NCBI RefSeq assembly: GCF_035594125.1
Contig: NC_087197.1
Location: 9,036,110 to 9,100,109, forward strand
Source: Scylla paramamosain
Lineage: Eukaryota; Arthropoda; Malacostraca; Decapoda; Portunidae
Length of the DNA: 64,000 nt
Direction: 5' to 3'
The translations under genes and the position numbers were made by a program. Shown piece after piece: positions 35,801 to 49,600 of this stretch (the stretch's first letter is position 1; each line of letters begins with the position of its first letter). The notes under the pieces are model-generated. The model was not told the DNA's origin. It did not search any database and saw only the letters and a list, made by a program, of their open reading frames with translations.

Positions 35801-38800
35801 GATAAATAATATGGAACTCACTCTATATGGGAGTCCAAAACAAAGTTACTGAAAACGTGTCTTCTCAGTGTTTTACGTAGAAAATCGCTAAAACGGATGC
35901 AAAACAACCAATATCAAGAATAAGAAAAATGTTACTAAAAAGATATATTTTGAGTGTTTTTCAGCTTATTACCTACAAAAAAAAAAACGCGAAAATTGAT
36001 GTAAAGCACCCTATATTGGGAAACAAAAGGACATTGCAAGAAAAGTGTATCATGAGTGTTTTATAGTTCAAAAGAACCACAAGGGAAAAAACGCAAAATC
36101 TCGTGTATATGGAGAGGTTTCCTAGATACAAAAATGCTAAAACTCATGTATAACACTCCTAATTGAGAAAAAGAAAAACCTTAATAAATGCGTGTATTTT
36201 GAGTGCTTTTCACATTCTTAGTTACCAAAACCCCAAATTGCATGCAAAAATAGACTTGTGGGATAAAAAAAAATGACTTTGCCAGAAAAGTGTCTTTTGA
36301 GTGTTTTTGAGCGTGATAGGCAATAAAGCACTAAAAAAGAGGGATATCACATTACATTGGAGGAAAACGAACTTTTACGAAGAACTTGCCTTTAAGTGTT
36401 TTTGAGCTCCTTATATACCAAAACACTAAAACGCATTGAAAACACTCTTTATGGTGAAACAGAATAACTTTACCAAAAACATGTATTTTGAGTGTTTTTG
36501 ATCATGTTGCTAATAAAAACGCTAAAATACATGCAAAGAACACTATTTTTGGGAAACGAAAGGAGATTACGAGAAACGTGTTTTATGAGTGTTTTTAAGT
36601 TCATTAATTACCAAAAAGCTAAAAGCCACTAATAACACTCTTTATTGAGAAACAATAAATAAATAAAAAAAAATACAATATTTTTTTTCTTTCTTATTCA
36701 TCTTCACAGGTACCGAGATACCAAAATTCGGGCAAAATACAGGAAATTATGTGAAATAAAAACATTATCCAAAAAGTTAAATTTAGCTTTTATCGGACTG
36801 CAATGTACCAAACCCGTAAAGTGCATGCAAAGCCACATATATGGGGAAATTAAATGTCTTTGCCAGAAAACGGTCTTATGAGTGTTTTTCAGCATGTTAG
36901 GAACCAACACGATAAATAACATGGAAGTCAATCTATATGGGAATCCAAAACAAAATTACTAAAAACGTGTCTTATCGGTGTTTTACGTAGAAAAACGCTA
37001 AAACGGATGCAAACCAACCAATATGAAGAAATGAAATAACATTACCAAAAAGGTATATTTTGAGCATTTTTGAAATTGTTACCTACAAAAAACACGAAAA
37101 TGGATGGAAAGCACTCTATATTGGGAAGGAAAAGGACATTACGAGGAACGTGTATAATGAGTGTTTTATAGTTTCACAAGAACTACAAGGCAAAAAACGC
37201 AAAAACTTGTGTATATAGAGAAGTTTCTTACATTCCAAAATGCTGAAACTCTGGAACAACACTCTTAATTGAGAAACAAAACCATCTTACTTAATGCGTG
37301 TATTTTGAGTGCTTTTCACATCCTTAGTTACCAAAACCCTAAATTACATGCGAAACCAGCTTTATGTGGGAAAAAAATGACATTACCAGAAAAATGTCTT
37401 TTGAGTGTTTTTGAGCGTGTTAGGCAATAAAGCACTAAAAACCAGGGCAATCACATTACACTGGAATAAAACCAATTTTTAACAAGAACTTGCCTTTAAG
37501 TGTATTTGAGCTCGTTATATACCAAAACGCTAAAATGCATGCAAAATACGCTTTATGGTGAAACAGAATAACATTACGAAAAACATGTATTTTGAGTGTT
37601 TTTGATCATGTTACCAATAAAAACGCTTAAATACATGCAAAGAACCCCATTTTGGGGAAATGAAAGTACATGACGAGAAACGTGTATTATGAGTGCTTTT
37701 AAATTCATTAAGTACGAAAAAGCTAAAAGCCACAAATTACACTCTTTATTGAGAAAAAAAAAATACAATATTTTTTTTTAATTCTTATTCATCTTCACAG
37801 GTAACGAGGTGCCAAAATTCGGGAAATTTTCAGGAAATTATATGAAATAAGGACATTATCAAAAAAGTTAAATTTAGCTTTTTTTTCGGACTGTTATGTA
37901 CCAAACCCCTAAAGTGCATGCAAAGCCACCTATATGGGGAAATTAAACGTCTTTGCCAGAAAACTGTCTTATGAGTGTTTTTCAGCATGTTAGGAACCAA
38001 CACGATAAAACCCAAGGAAGTCAATCTATATGAGAATCCAAAACAAAATTACTGAAAACGAGTCTTTTCGGTGTTTTATGTAGGAAACGCTAAAATGGAT
38101 GCAAAACAACCAAAATGAAGAAATAGAATAACATTACCAAAATGGTATATTATTTGTGTTTTTGAAATTGTTACCTACAAAAAACGCGAAAATGGATGGA
38201 AAGCACTCTATATTGGGAAGCAAAAGGCACCAAAAAGCATGTTAGGCACCAAAACGATAAATAATATGAAAGTCACTCTATATGGAAATCTAAAACAAAA
38301 TTACTGGAAACGTGTGTTTTAAAAGATTTACGTAGAAAAACGCTAAAACAGATGCAAACCAACTAATATAAATAAATAGAATAACATTATCAAAAAAAGT
38401 ATATTTTTGTGTGTTTTTGAGCTTGTTACATAAAAAAAACGCGAAAATGGATGCAAAGCACTCTATATAAGGAAAAAAAAGGACATAACGAGAAGCGTAT
38501 ATAATGAGTGTTTTATAGTTTCACCAGAATCACAAGGCAAACAACGCAAAAACTCGACTGTATGGAGAAGATTCTAAGATACCAAAATTCTGAAACTCAA
38601 CAATCTTAATCAAGAAACAGAACAACCTTACTAAATGCGTGTATTTTGAGTGTTTTTTTTTACATTCTTAGTTACCAAAACCCCAAATTCCATGCGAAAC
38701 TAGCTTTATGTGGGAAAAATATGATATTACCAGAAAAGTGTCTTTGAGTGTTTTTGAGCGTGTTAGGCAATAAAGCACTAAAAACCAGTGCAATCATATT

Positions 38801-38851
38801 ACATGGGAATAAAACCAACTTTTAAGAAGAACTTGCCTTTTGGTGTATTTG

Positions 38852-39333
38852 ACACGCATTTAGTAAGGTTGTTCTGTTTCCCAATTAAGAGTGTTATTCA
38901 CGAGTTTCTGCACTTTGGTATCTAGAAAACTTCTCCATATACACGAGTTTTTGCGTTTTTTGCCTTGTGGTTTTTTTGAACTATAAAACATTCATTATAC
39001 ACTTTTCTTGCAATGTCCCTTTGTTTCCCAATATAGAGTGCTTTATATCAATTTTGGCGTTTTATTTTTTTGTAGGTAACAAGCTCAAAAACACTCAAAA
39101 TATACATTTTTGGTAATGTTTTTCTGCTTCTTGATATGGGTTGGTTTGCATCAGTTTTAGCGTTTTTCTACGTAAAACACTGAGAAGACAGGTTTTCAGT
39201 AATTTTCTTTTGGATTCCCACATAGAGTGAGTTCTTTATTATTTATCGTTTTGGTGCCTAACATGCTGAAAAACACTCAAAAGACAGATTTCTGGTAAGG
39301 TCTTTAATTTCCTCATATGCGAGGCCTTGCATG
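38852..39333 (+). repeat. Mini-inversion in HOR copy 1
   Basis: Plus-sense segment of 482 bp, bounded by TGGTGTATTTG/ACACGC and CCTTGCATGTC/TTTTGAGTG. Unlike the pair at 17,388 and 28,487, it keeps the TTTCTGCACTTTGGTATC stretch, so the array descends from a unit without that small deletion. Confidence 0.9.
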
Positions 39334-39690
39334 TCTTTTGAGTGTTTTTGAACGTGTTACGCAATAAAGCACTAAAAGGAAGGTCAATCACATTACATGG
39401 GAATAAAACCAAATTTTACCAAGAACTTGCCTTTAAGTGTTTTTGAGCGCCTTACATACCAAAACGCTAAAATGCATGCAAAATACATTTTATAAAGAAA
39501 CAAAATAATATTACTAAATACATGTATTTTGAGTGTTTTTGATCATGATATCTATAAAAACGCTTAAATACATGCAAAGAACTTTATGTTTGGGAAACGA
39601 AAGGACATTACGAGAAACGTGTATTATGAGTGTTTTTTTTTTTTCAGTACCTAAAAGCTAAAACCCACAAATAACACTCTTTATTTAGAT

Positions 39691-39757
39691 AAAAAAAAAT
39701 AATTAACAAAAAATTTTAAAAATTGGATTTTTTATTTATTTATTTATTTATTTTTTT
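39691..39757 (-). repeat. A/T linker with TTTA microsatellite, HOR copy 1
   Basis: A run, ATAATTAAC, AATTTTAAAAATTGG, then several TTTA repeats and a T run; 67 bp between its A run and T run. Confidence 0.85.
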
Positions 39758-40260
39758 GTTATTTATCCTTATAGGTACCGAGATGCCAAAATTCTGACAA
39801 ATTTCAGGGAATTTATGTGGAAAAAAGAACATTACCAAAAGAGTTATTTATAGCTTTTTTTTCGGATTGTTATGTACCAAACCCTAAAGTGCATCCAAAG
39901 CCACCTATATAGGGAAGTTAAACGACTTTACCAGAAACCTGTCTTTTCAGTGTTTTTCAGCATGTTAGGCACTAAAACGATAAATAATATGGAAGTCAGT
40001 CAATATGTGAATCCAAAAGAAAATTACTGAAAACGTGTCTTTTCAGTGTTTTACGTAGAAAAACGCTAAAGCGGATGCAAACCAACCTTTATGAAGAAAT
40101 AGAATAACATTACCAAAAAGATATATTTTGAGTATTTTTGAGCTTGTTACCTACAAAATAATGCAAAAATGGATATAAAGCACTATATATTAGGAAACAA
40201 AAGGACATTACGAGAAACGTGTATAATGAGTGTTTTATAGTTTTAAAAGAACCAAAAAAA

Positions 40261-40770
40261 AAGAACGCCAAAATGCACACAAATTAACCAAACAAATGGG
40301 ATTTTTCCTCATGTTAGGTACAACAATCTATACAGAATATAAAAAAACAGAACAACATTACCAAAAACGTATATTATAAGTGTTTTTGAGCTTCTTTGGT
40401 AATAAAATACTGAATCACGTTATTAGCACATTCATATAGGCGTTTTCGTTTCTAAAAAGCTGGAAAACGCTTAAATCATACGTTTTTGGTAATGTCTCCC
40501 GATAAAGGCTATTGTGCACGCGTTTTAGCATTTTGGAACGTAAGAAGCTCAAAAACACTCAAAAGACACCATTTTGATAATGTTGTTTTGATTTTCATAT
40601 AGAGTGTCTTCCATGCTCTTTAGAGTTTTGGTGCTAACGTTGAAAAGCCCCGAAATAACATTTTTTCTGGGAATGTCGTCTCTTTACCTTATAAAGGGTG
40701 AAATGGATGATTTTTTGCGTATTGGTACGAAATAAGCTGAAAAACATTCAAAATACACGTTTTTGGCAAA
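40261..40770. repeat. HOR-specific divergent segment, copy 1
   Basis: About 510 bp, from AAGAACGCCAAAATGCAC to just before TGTGTATTATGAG. It contains sequence seen nowhere in 1-35,490: ACCAAACAAATGGG, CAATCTATACAG, GTGCACGCGTTTTAG and GAAAAGCCCCGAAATAAC. The first 130 bp are minus-sense. At about 40,395-40,415 the sense flips to plus (GGTAATGTC, GCGTTTTAGCATTTTGG, CTCAAAAACACTC), and it returns to minus at about 40,770. It is still recognisable as the same monomer family but is the most diverged part of the unit. Confidence 0.8.
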
Positions 40771-43700
40771 TGTGTATTATGAGTTTTTTTTTTTATAGTT
40801 CAAAAGAACCAAAAGGCAAAAAAACACAAAAACTCGTGTATATGGAGAAGGTTCCTAGATACCAAAATGCTGAAACTCATGAATAACACTCTTAACTGAG
40901 AAACAGAACAACCTTACTAAATGCGTGTATTTTGAGTGCTTTTCACATTCTCAGTTACCAAAACCCCAAATTGCATGCGAAATAACCTTTATGTGAGAAA
41001 AAAATGTCATTACCAGAAAAGGGTCTTTTAAGTGTTTTTCGGTGTGATAGGCAATTTTGGTATCCAAAATGCAAAGTACTAAAAAGCAGGGCAAACATAT
41101 TACATTGGAATAACACTAATTTATACCAAAAACTTGCCTTTAAGTGTTTTTGAGCTGCTTAAATACCAAACCGCTAAAACGCATGCAAAACAAACTTTAT
41201 GGAGAAACAGAATAACATTACCAAAAACATGTATTTTGAGTGTTTTTGATCATGTTATCTATAAAAACGCTTAAACACATGGAAAGAACATTATGTTTGG
41301 GAAACAAAAGGACATTACGAGAAACGTGTATTATGAGTGTTTTTTAAGTTGCTTAAGTACCAAAAAGCTAAAACCCACAAATAACACTTTATTTAGAAAA
41401 TAAAAAACAAAACAAAAATTTAAAAAATAGGAATTTTTTTTTTGTTATTCATATTCATAGGTACCGATATGCCAAAATTCTGGGAAAATTCAGGGCAATC
41501 ATATTATAATAAAAAAATATTATCAAAAAAGTTAATTTCAGCTTTTTTTTCGGATTGTTATGTACCAAACCCTAAAGTGCATGCAAAGCCTCCTATATGA
41601 GGAAATTAAACGACTTTACCAGAAATCTGTGTTTTGAGTGTTTTTTAGCATGTTAGGCACCAAAATGATAAATAATATGGAACTCACTCTATATGGGAGT
41701 CCAAAACAAAGTTACTGAAAACGTGTCTTCTCAGTGTTTTACGTAGAAAATCGCTAAAACGGATGCAAAGCAACCAATATCAAGAATAAGAAAAATGTTA
41801 CTAAAAAGATATATTTTGAGTGTTTTTCAGCTTGTTACCTACAAAAAAAAAACGCGAAAATTGATGTAAAGCACCCTATATTGGGAAACAAAAGGACATT
41901 GCAAGAAAAGTGTATCATGAGTGTTTTATAGTTCAAAAGAACCACAAGGGAAAAAACGCAAAATCTCGTGTATATGGAGAGGTTTCCTAGATACAAAAAT
42001 GCTAAAACTCATGTATAACACTCCTAATTGAGAAACAGAAAAACCTTAATAAATGCGTGTATTTTGAGTGCTTTTCACATTCTTAGTTACCAAAACCCCA
42101 AATTGCATGCAAAAATAGACTTGTGGGATAAAAAAAAATGACTTTGCCAGAAAAGTGTCTTTTGAGTGTTTTTGAGCGTGATAGGCAATAAAGCACTAAA
42201 AAAGAGGGATATCACATTACATTGGAGGAAAACGAACTTTTACCAAGAACTTGCCTTTAAGTGTTTTTGAGCTCCTTATATACCAAAACATTAAAAACGC
42301 ATTGAAAACACTCTTTATGGTGAAACAGAATAACTTTACCAAAAACATGTATTTTGAGTGTTTTTGATCATGTTGCCAATAAAAACGCTAAAATACATGC
42401 AAAGAACACTATTTTTGGGAAACGAAAGGAGATTACGAGAAACGTGTATTATGAGTGTTTTTAAGTTCATTAATTACCAAAAAGCTAAAAGCCACTAATA
42501 ACACTCTTTATTGAGAAACAATAAATAAATAAAAAAAAATACAATATTTTTTTTCTTTCTTATTCATCTTCACAGGTACCGAGATGCCAAAATTCGGGCA
42601 AAATTTAGGAAATTATGTGAAATAAAAACATTATCCAAAAAGTTAAATTTAGCTTTTATCGGACTGCTATGTACCAAACCCGTAAAGTGCATGCAAAGCC
42701 ACATATATGGGGAAATTAAATGTCTTTGCCAGAAAACGGTCTTATGAGTGTTTTTCAGCATGTTAGGAACCAACACGATAAATAACATGGAAGTCAATCT
42801 ATATGGGAATCCAAAACAAAATTACTAAAAACGTGTCTTATCGGTGTTTTACGTAGAAAAACGCTAAAACGGATGCAAACCAACCAATATGAAGAAATGA
42901 AATAACATTACCAAAAAGGTATATTTTGAGCATTTTTGAAATTGTTACCTACAAAAAACACGAAAATGGATGGAAAGCACTCTATATTGGGAAGCAAAAG
43001 GACATTACGAGGAACGTGTATAATGAGTGTTTTATAGTTTCACAAGAACTACAAGGCAAAAAACGCAAAAACTTGTGTATATAGAGAAGTTTCTTACATT
43101 CCAAAATGCTGAAACGCTGGAACAACACTCTTAATTGAGAAACAAAACCATCTTACTTAATGCGTGTATTTTGAGTGCTTTTCACATCCTTAGTTACCAA
43201 AACCCTAAATTACATGCGAAACCAGCTTTATGTGGGAAAAAAATGACATTACCAGAAAAATGACTTTTGAGTGTTTTTGTGCGTGTTAGGCAATAAAGCA
43301 CTAAAAAGCAGGGCAATCACATTACACTGGAATAAAACCAATTTTTAACAAGAACTTGCCTTTAAGTGTATTTGAGCTCGTTATATACCAAAACGCTAAA
43401 ATGCATGCAAAATACACTTTATGGTGAAACAGAATAACATTACGAAAAACATGTATTTTGAGTGTTTTTGATCATGTTACCAATAAAAACGCTTAAATAC
43501 ATGCAAAGAACCCCATTTTGGGGAAATGAAAGTACATGACGAGAAACGTGTATTATGAGTGCTTTTAAATTCATTAAGTACGAAAAAGCTAAAAGCCACA
43601 AATTACACTCTTTATTGAGAAAAAAAAAAACAATATTTTTTTTCATTCTTATTCAACTTCACAGGTAACGAGGTGCCAAAATTCGGGAAATTTTCAGGAA

Positions 43701-44720
43701 ATTATATGAAATAAGGATATTATCAAAAAAGTTAAATTTAGCTTTTTTTTCGGACTGTTATGTACCAAACCCCTAAAGTGCATGCAAAGCCACCTATATG
43801 GGGAAATTAAACGTCTTTGCCAGAAAACTGTCTTATGAGTGTTTTTCAGCATGTTAGGAACCAACACGATAAAACCCAAGGAAGTCAATCTATATGAGAA
43901 TCCAAAACAAAATTACTGAAAACGTGTCTTTTCGGTGTTTTATGTAGAAAACGCTAAAATGGATGCAAAACAACCAAAATGAAGAAATAGAATAACATTA
44001 CCAAAATGGTATATTATTTGTGTTTTTGAAATTGTTACCTACAAAAAACGCGAAAATGGATGGAAACCACTCTATATTGGGAAGCAAAAGGCACCAAAAA
44101 GCATGTTAGGCACCAAAACGATAAATAGTATGAAAGTCACTCTATATGGAAATCTAAAACAAAATTACTGGAAACGTGTGTTTTAAAAGATTTACGTAGA
44201 AAAACGCTAAAACAGATGCAAACCAACTAATATAAATAAATAGAATAACATTATCAAAAAAAGTATATTTTGTGTGTTTTTGAGCTTGTTACATAAAAAA
44301 AAACGCGAAAATGGATGCAAAGCACTCTATATAAGGAAAAAAAAAGACATAACGAGAAGCGTATATAATGAGTGTTTTATAGTTTCACCAGAATCACAAG
44401 GCAAACAACGCAAAAACTCGACTGTATGGAGAAGATTCTAAGATACCAAAATTCTGAAACTCATGAATAACAGTCTTAATCAAGAAACAGAACAACCTTA
44501 CTAAATGCGTGTATTTTGAGTGTTTTTTTTACATTCTTAGTTACCAAAACCCCAAATTCCATGCGAAACTAGCTTTATGTGGGAAAAATATGATATTACC
44601 AGAAAAGTGTCTTTGAGTGTTATTGAGCGTGTTAGGCAATAAAGCACTAAAATGCAGTGCAATCATATTACATGGGAATAAAACCAACTTTTAAGAAGAA
44701 CTTGCCTTTTGGTGTATTTG

Positions 44721-45202
44721 ACACGCATTTAGTAAGGTTGTTCTGTTTCTCAATTAAGAGTGTTTTTCACGAGTTTCTGCATTTTGGTATCTAGAAAACT
44801 TCTCCATATACACGAGTTTTTGCGTTCTTTGCCTTGTGGTTTTTTTAAACTATAAAACATTCATTATACACTTTTCTTGCAATGTCCCTTTGTTTCCCAA
44901 TATAGAGTGCTTTGTATCAATTTTTGCGTTTTATTTTTTTGTAGGTAACAAGCTCAAAAACACTCAAAATATACATTTTTGGTAATGTTTTTCTACTTCT
45001 TGATATGGGTTGGTTTGCATCAGTTTTAGCGTTTTTCTACGTTAAACACTGAGAAGATAGGTTTTCAGTAATTTTCTTTTGGATTCCCACATAGAGTGAG
45101 TTCTTTATTATTTATCGTTTTGGTGCCTAACATGCTGAAAAACACTCAAAAGACAGATTTCTGGTAAGGTCTTTAATTTCCTCATATGCGAGGCCTTGCA
45201 TG
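44721..45202 (+). repeat. Mini-inversion in HOR copy 2
   Basis: Same boundaries and length as in copy 1. Type-B differences inside: GTTTCTCAATTAAG, GCGTTCTTTGCC and GAGAAGATAGG. Confidence 0.9.
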
Positions 45203-45563
45203 TCTTTTGAGTGTTTTTGAACGTGTTACGCAATAAAGCACTAAAAGGAAGGTCAATCACATTACATGGGAATAAAACCAAATTTTACCAAGAACTTGCC
45301 TTTAAGTGTTTTTGAGCGCCTTACATACCAAAACGCTAAAATGCATGCAAAATACATTTTATAAAGAAACAGAATAATATTACCAAAAACATGTATTTTG
45401 AGTGTTTTTGATCATGATATCTATAAAAACGCTTAAATACATGTAAAGAACTTTATGTTTGGGAAACGAAAGGACATTACGAGAAACGTGTATTATGAGT
45501 GTTTTTTAAATTTTTTTCAGTACCTAAAAGCTAAAACCCACAAATAACACTCTTTTTTTAGAT

Positions 45564-45636
45564 AAAAAAAAAATAATTAACAAAAAATTTTAAAAATTGG
45601 ATTTTTTATTTATTTATTTATTTATTTTTTTTTTTT
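45564..45636 (-). repeat. A/T linker with TTTA microsatellite, HOR copy 2
   Basis: Same locus, 73 bp; the T run is longer than in copies 1 and 3. Confidence 0.85.
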
Positions 45637-46140
45637 GTTATTTATCCTTATAGGTACCGAGATGCCAAAATTCTGACAAATTTCAGGGAATTTATGTGGA
45701 AAAAAGAACATTACCAAAAGAGTTATTTATAGCTTTTTTTTCGGATCGTTATGTACCAAACCCTAAAGTGCATCCAAAGCCACCTATATAGGGAAGTTAA
45801 ACGACTTTACCAGAAACCTGTCTTTTCAGTGTTTTTTAGCATGTTAGGCACTAAAACGATAAATAATATGGAAGTCAGTCAATATGTGAATCCAAAAGAA
45901 AATTACTGAAAACGTGTCTTTTCAGTGTTTTACGTAGAAAAATGATAAAGCGGATGCAAACCAACCTTTATGAAGAAATAGAATAACATTACCAAAAAGA
46001 TATATTTTGAGTATTTTTGAGCTTGTTACCTACAAAAAAATGCAAAAATGGATATAAAGCACTCTATATTAGGAAACAAAAAGACATTACGAGAAACGTG
46101 TATAATGAGTGTTTTATAGTTTTAAAAGAACCAAAAAAAA

Positions 46141-46650
46141 AAGAACGCCAAAATGCACACAAATTAACCAAACAAATGGGATTTTTCCTCATGTTAGGTA
46201 CAACAATCTATACAGAATATAAAAAAACAGAACAACATTACCAAAAACGTATATTATAAGTGTTTTTGAGCTTCTTTGGTAATAAAATACTGAATCACGT
46301 GATTAGCACATTCATATAGGCGTTTTGGTTTCTAAAAAGCTGGAAAACGCCTAAATCATACGTTTTTGGTAATGTCTCCCGATAAAGGCTATTGTGCACG
46401 CGTTTTAGCATTTTGGAACGTAAGAAGCTCAAAAACACTCAAAAGACACCATTTTGATAATGTTGTTTTGATTTTTATATAGAGTGTCTTCCATGCTCTT
46501 TAGAGTTTTGGTGCTAACGTTGAAAAGCCCCGAAATAACATTTTTTCTGGGAATGTCGTCTCTTTACCTTATAAAGGGTAAAATGGATGATTTTTTGCGT
46601 ATTGGTACGAAATAAGCTGAAAAACATTCAAAATACACTTTTTTTGCAAA
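46141..46650. repeat. HOR-specific divergent segment, copy 2
   Basis: Same content as at 40,261, with type-B changes: CACGTGATTAG, GGCGTTTTGG, GGAAAACGCCTAAATC and CACTTTTTTTGCAAATG. Confidence 0.8.
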
Positions 46651-49600
46651 TGTGTATTATGAGTTTTTTTTTTTTATAGTTCAAAAGAACCAAAAGGCAA
46701 AAAAACACAAAAACTCGTGTATATGGAGAAGGTTCCTAGATACCAAAATGCTGAAACTCATGAATAACACTCTTAACTGAGAAACAAAACAACCTTACTA
46801 AATGCGTGTATTTTGAGTGCTTTTCACATTCTCAGTTACCAAAACCCCAAATTGCATGCGAAATAACTTTTATGTGAGAAAAAAATGTCATTACCAGAAA
46901 AGGGTCTTTTAAGTGTTTTTCGGCGTGATAGGGAATTTTGGTATCCAAAATGCAAAGTACTAAAAAGCAGGGCAAACATATTACATTGGAATAACACTAA
47001 TTTATACCAAAAACTTGCCTTTAAGTGTTTTTGAGCTGCTTAAATACCAAACCGCTAAAACGCATGTAAAACAAACTTTATGGAGAAACAGAATAACATT
47101 ACCAAAATTATGTATTTTGAGTGTTTTTGATCATGTTATCTATAAAAACGCTTAAATACATGGAAAGAACATTATGTTTGGGAAACAAAAGGACATTACG
47201 AGAAACGTGTATTATGAGTGTTTTTTAAGTTCCTTAAGTACCAAAAAGCTAAAACCCACAAATAACACTCTTTATTTAGAAAATAAAAAACAAAAAAAAA
47301 TTTAAAAAAATAGGAATTTTTTTTTTGTTATTTATATTCATAGGTACCGTTATGCCAAAATTCTGGGAAAATTCAGGGCAACCATATAATAAAAAAATAT
47401 TATCAAAAAAGTTAATTTCAGCTTTTTTTTCGGATTCTTATGTACCAAACCCTAAAGTGCATGCAAAGCCTCCTATATGAGGAAATTAAACGACTTTACC
47501 AGAAATCTGTGTTTTGAGTGTTTTTTAGCATGTTAGGCACCAAAATGATAAATAATATGGAACTCACTCTATATGGGAGTCCAAAACAAAGTTACTGAAA
47601 ACGTGTCTTCTCAGTGTTTTACGTAGAAAATCGCTAAAACCGATGCAAAGCAACCAATATCAAGAATAAGAAAAATGTTACTGAAAAGATATATTTTGAG
47701 TGTTTTTCAGCTTGTTACCTACAAAAAAAAAAAACGTGAAAATTGATGTAAAGCACCCTATGATGGGAAACAAAAGGACATTGCAAGAAAAGTGTATCAT
47801 GAGTGTTTTATAGTTCAAAAGAACCACAAGGGAAAAAACGCAAAATCTCGTGTATATGGAGAGGTTTCCTAGATACAAAAATGCTAAAACTCATGTATAA
47901 CACTCCTAATTGAGAAAAAGAAAAACCTTAATAAATGCGTGTATTTTGAGTGCTTTTCACATTCTTAGTTACCAAAACCCCAAATTCCATGCAAAAATAG
48001 ACTTGTGGGATAAAAAAAATGACTTTGCCAGAAAAGTGTCTTTTGAGTGTTTTTGAGCGTGATAGGCAATAAAGCACTAAAAAAGAGGGATATCACATTA
48101 CATTGGAGGAAAACGAATTTTTACCAAGAACTTGCATTTAAGTGTTTTTGAGCTCCTTATATACCAAAACACTAAAACGCATTGAAAACACTCTTTATGG
48201 TGAAACAGAATAACTTTACCAAAAACATATATTTTGAGTGTTTTTGATCATGTTGCCAATAAAAACGCTAAAATACATGCAAAGAACACTATTTTTGGGA
48301 AACGAAAGGAGATTACGAGAAACGTGTATTATGAGTGTTTTTAAGTTCATTAATTACCAAAAAGCTAAAAGCCACTAATAACACTCTTTATTGAGAAACA
48401 ATAAATAAATAAAAAAAAATACAATATTTTTTTTCTTTCTTATTCATCTTCACAGGTACCGAGATGCCAAAATTCGGGCAAAATTCAGGAAATTATGTGA
48501 AATAAAAACATTATCCAAAAAGTTAAATTTAGCTTTTATCGGACTGCTATGTACCAAACCCGTAAAGTGCATGCAAAGCCACATATATGAGGAAATTAAA
48601 TGTCTTTGCCAGAAAACGGTCTTTTGAGTGTTTTTCAGCATGTTAGGAACCAACACGATAAATAATATGGAAGTCAATCTATATGGGAATCCAAAACAAA
48701 ATTGCTAAAAACGTGTCTTATCGGTGTTTAACGTAGAAAAACGCTAAAACGGATGCAAACCAACAAATATGAAGAAATGAAATAACATTACCAAAAAGGT
48801 ATATTTTGAGCATTTTTGAAATTGTTACCTACAAAAAACACGAAAATGGATGGAAAGCACTCTATATTGGGAAGCAAAAGGACATTACGAGGAACGTGTA
48901 TAATGAGTGTTTTATAGTTTCACAAGAACTACAAGGCAAAAAACGCAAAAACTTGTGTATATAGAGAAGTTTCTTACATTCCAAAATGCTGAAACTCTGG
49001 AACAACACTCTTAATTGAGAAACAAAACCATCTTACTTAATGCGTGTATTTTGAGTGCTTTTCACATCCTTAGTTACCCAAACCCTAAATTACATGCGAA
49101 ACCAGCTTTATGTGGGAAAAAAATGACATTACCAGAAAAATGTCTTTTGAGTGTTTTTGAGCGTGTTAGGCAAAAAAGCACTAAAAGGCAGGGCAATCAC
49201 ATTACACTGGAATAAAACCAATTTTTAACAAGAACTTGCCTTTAAGTGTATTTGAGCTCGTTATATACCAAAACGCTAAAATGCATGCAAAATACACTTT
49301 ATGGTGAAACAGAATAACATTACGAAAAACATGTATTTTGAGTGTTTTTGATCATGTTACCAATAAAAACGCTTAAATACATGCAAAGAACCCCATTTTG
49401 GGGAAATGAAAGTACATGACGAGAAACGTGTATTATGAGTGCTTTTAAATTCATTAAGTACGAAAAAGCTAAAAGCCACAAATTACACTCTTTATTGAGA
49501 AAAAAAAATACAATATTTTTTTTTCATTCTTATTCATCTTCACAGATAACGAGGTGCCAAAATTCGGGAAATTTTCAGGAAATTATATGAAATAAGGACA

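Larger units (their letters stand above)
35495..41361 (-). repeat. HOR copy 1 (5,867 bp)
   Basis: Phase set at AAAAAGCTAAAACCCAC, which recurs at 41,362, 47,243, 53,107 and 58,991. The array edge is sharp: before about 35,490 the sequence follows the right-arm blocks, after it the HOR. ACATG landmarks at 36,529, 37,633, 39,570, 41,277 and 42,395 show four blocks per unit of 1,104, 1,937, 1,707 and 1,118 bp. The two long blocks carry the mini-inversion and the divergent segment. The first 2.9 kb of this copy has private changes (for example near 37,440, 37,545 and 38,060); after about 38.4 kb it is nearly identical to copy 3. Confidence 0.9.
41362..47242 (-). repeat. HOR copy 2 (5,881 bp)
   Basis: Same four-block order as copy 1. 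It matches copy 4 at an offset of 11,745-11,748 bp with very few differences, and copy 1 less well. Diagnostic type-B variants: CTCATGAATAACAG at 44,459-44,472, CACGTGATTAG at 46,297, and GAGAAGATAGG near 45,052. Confidence 0.9.

Noticed and set aside
39903..39915. CArG-box-like CCTATATAGG
   Set aside because: It fits CC(A/T)6GG, but sister blocks read CCTATATGG or CTCATATAGG and lose the match, so the site is not kept.
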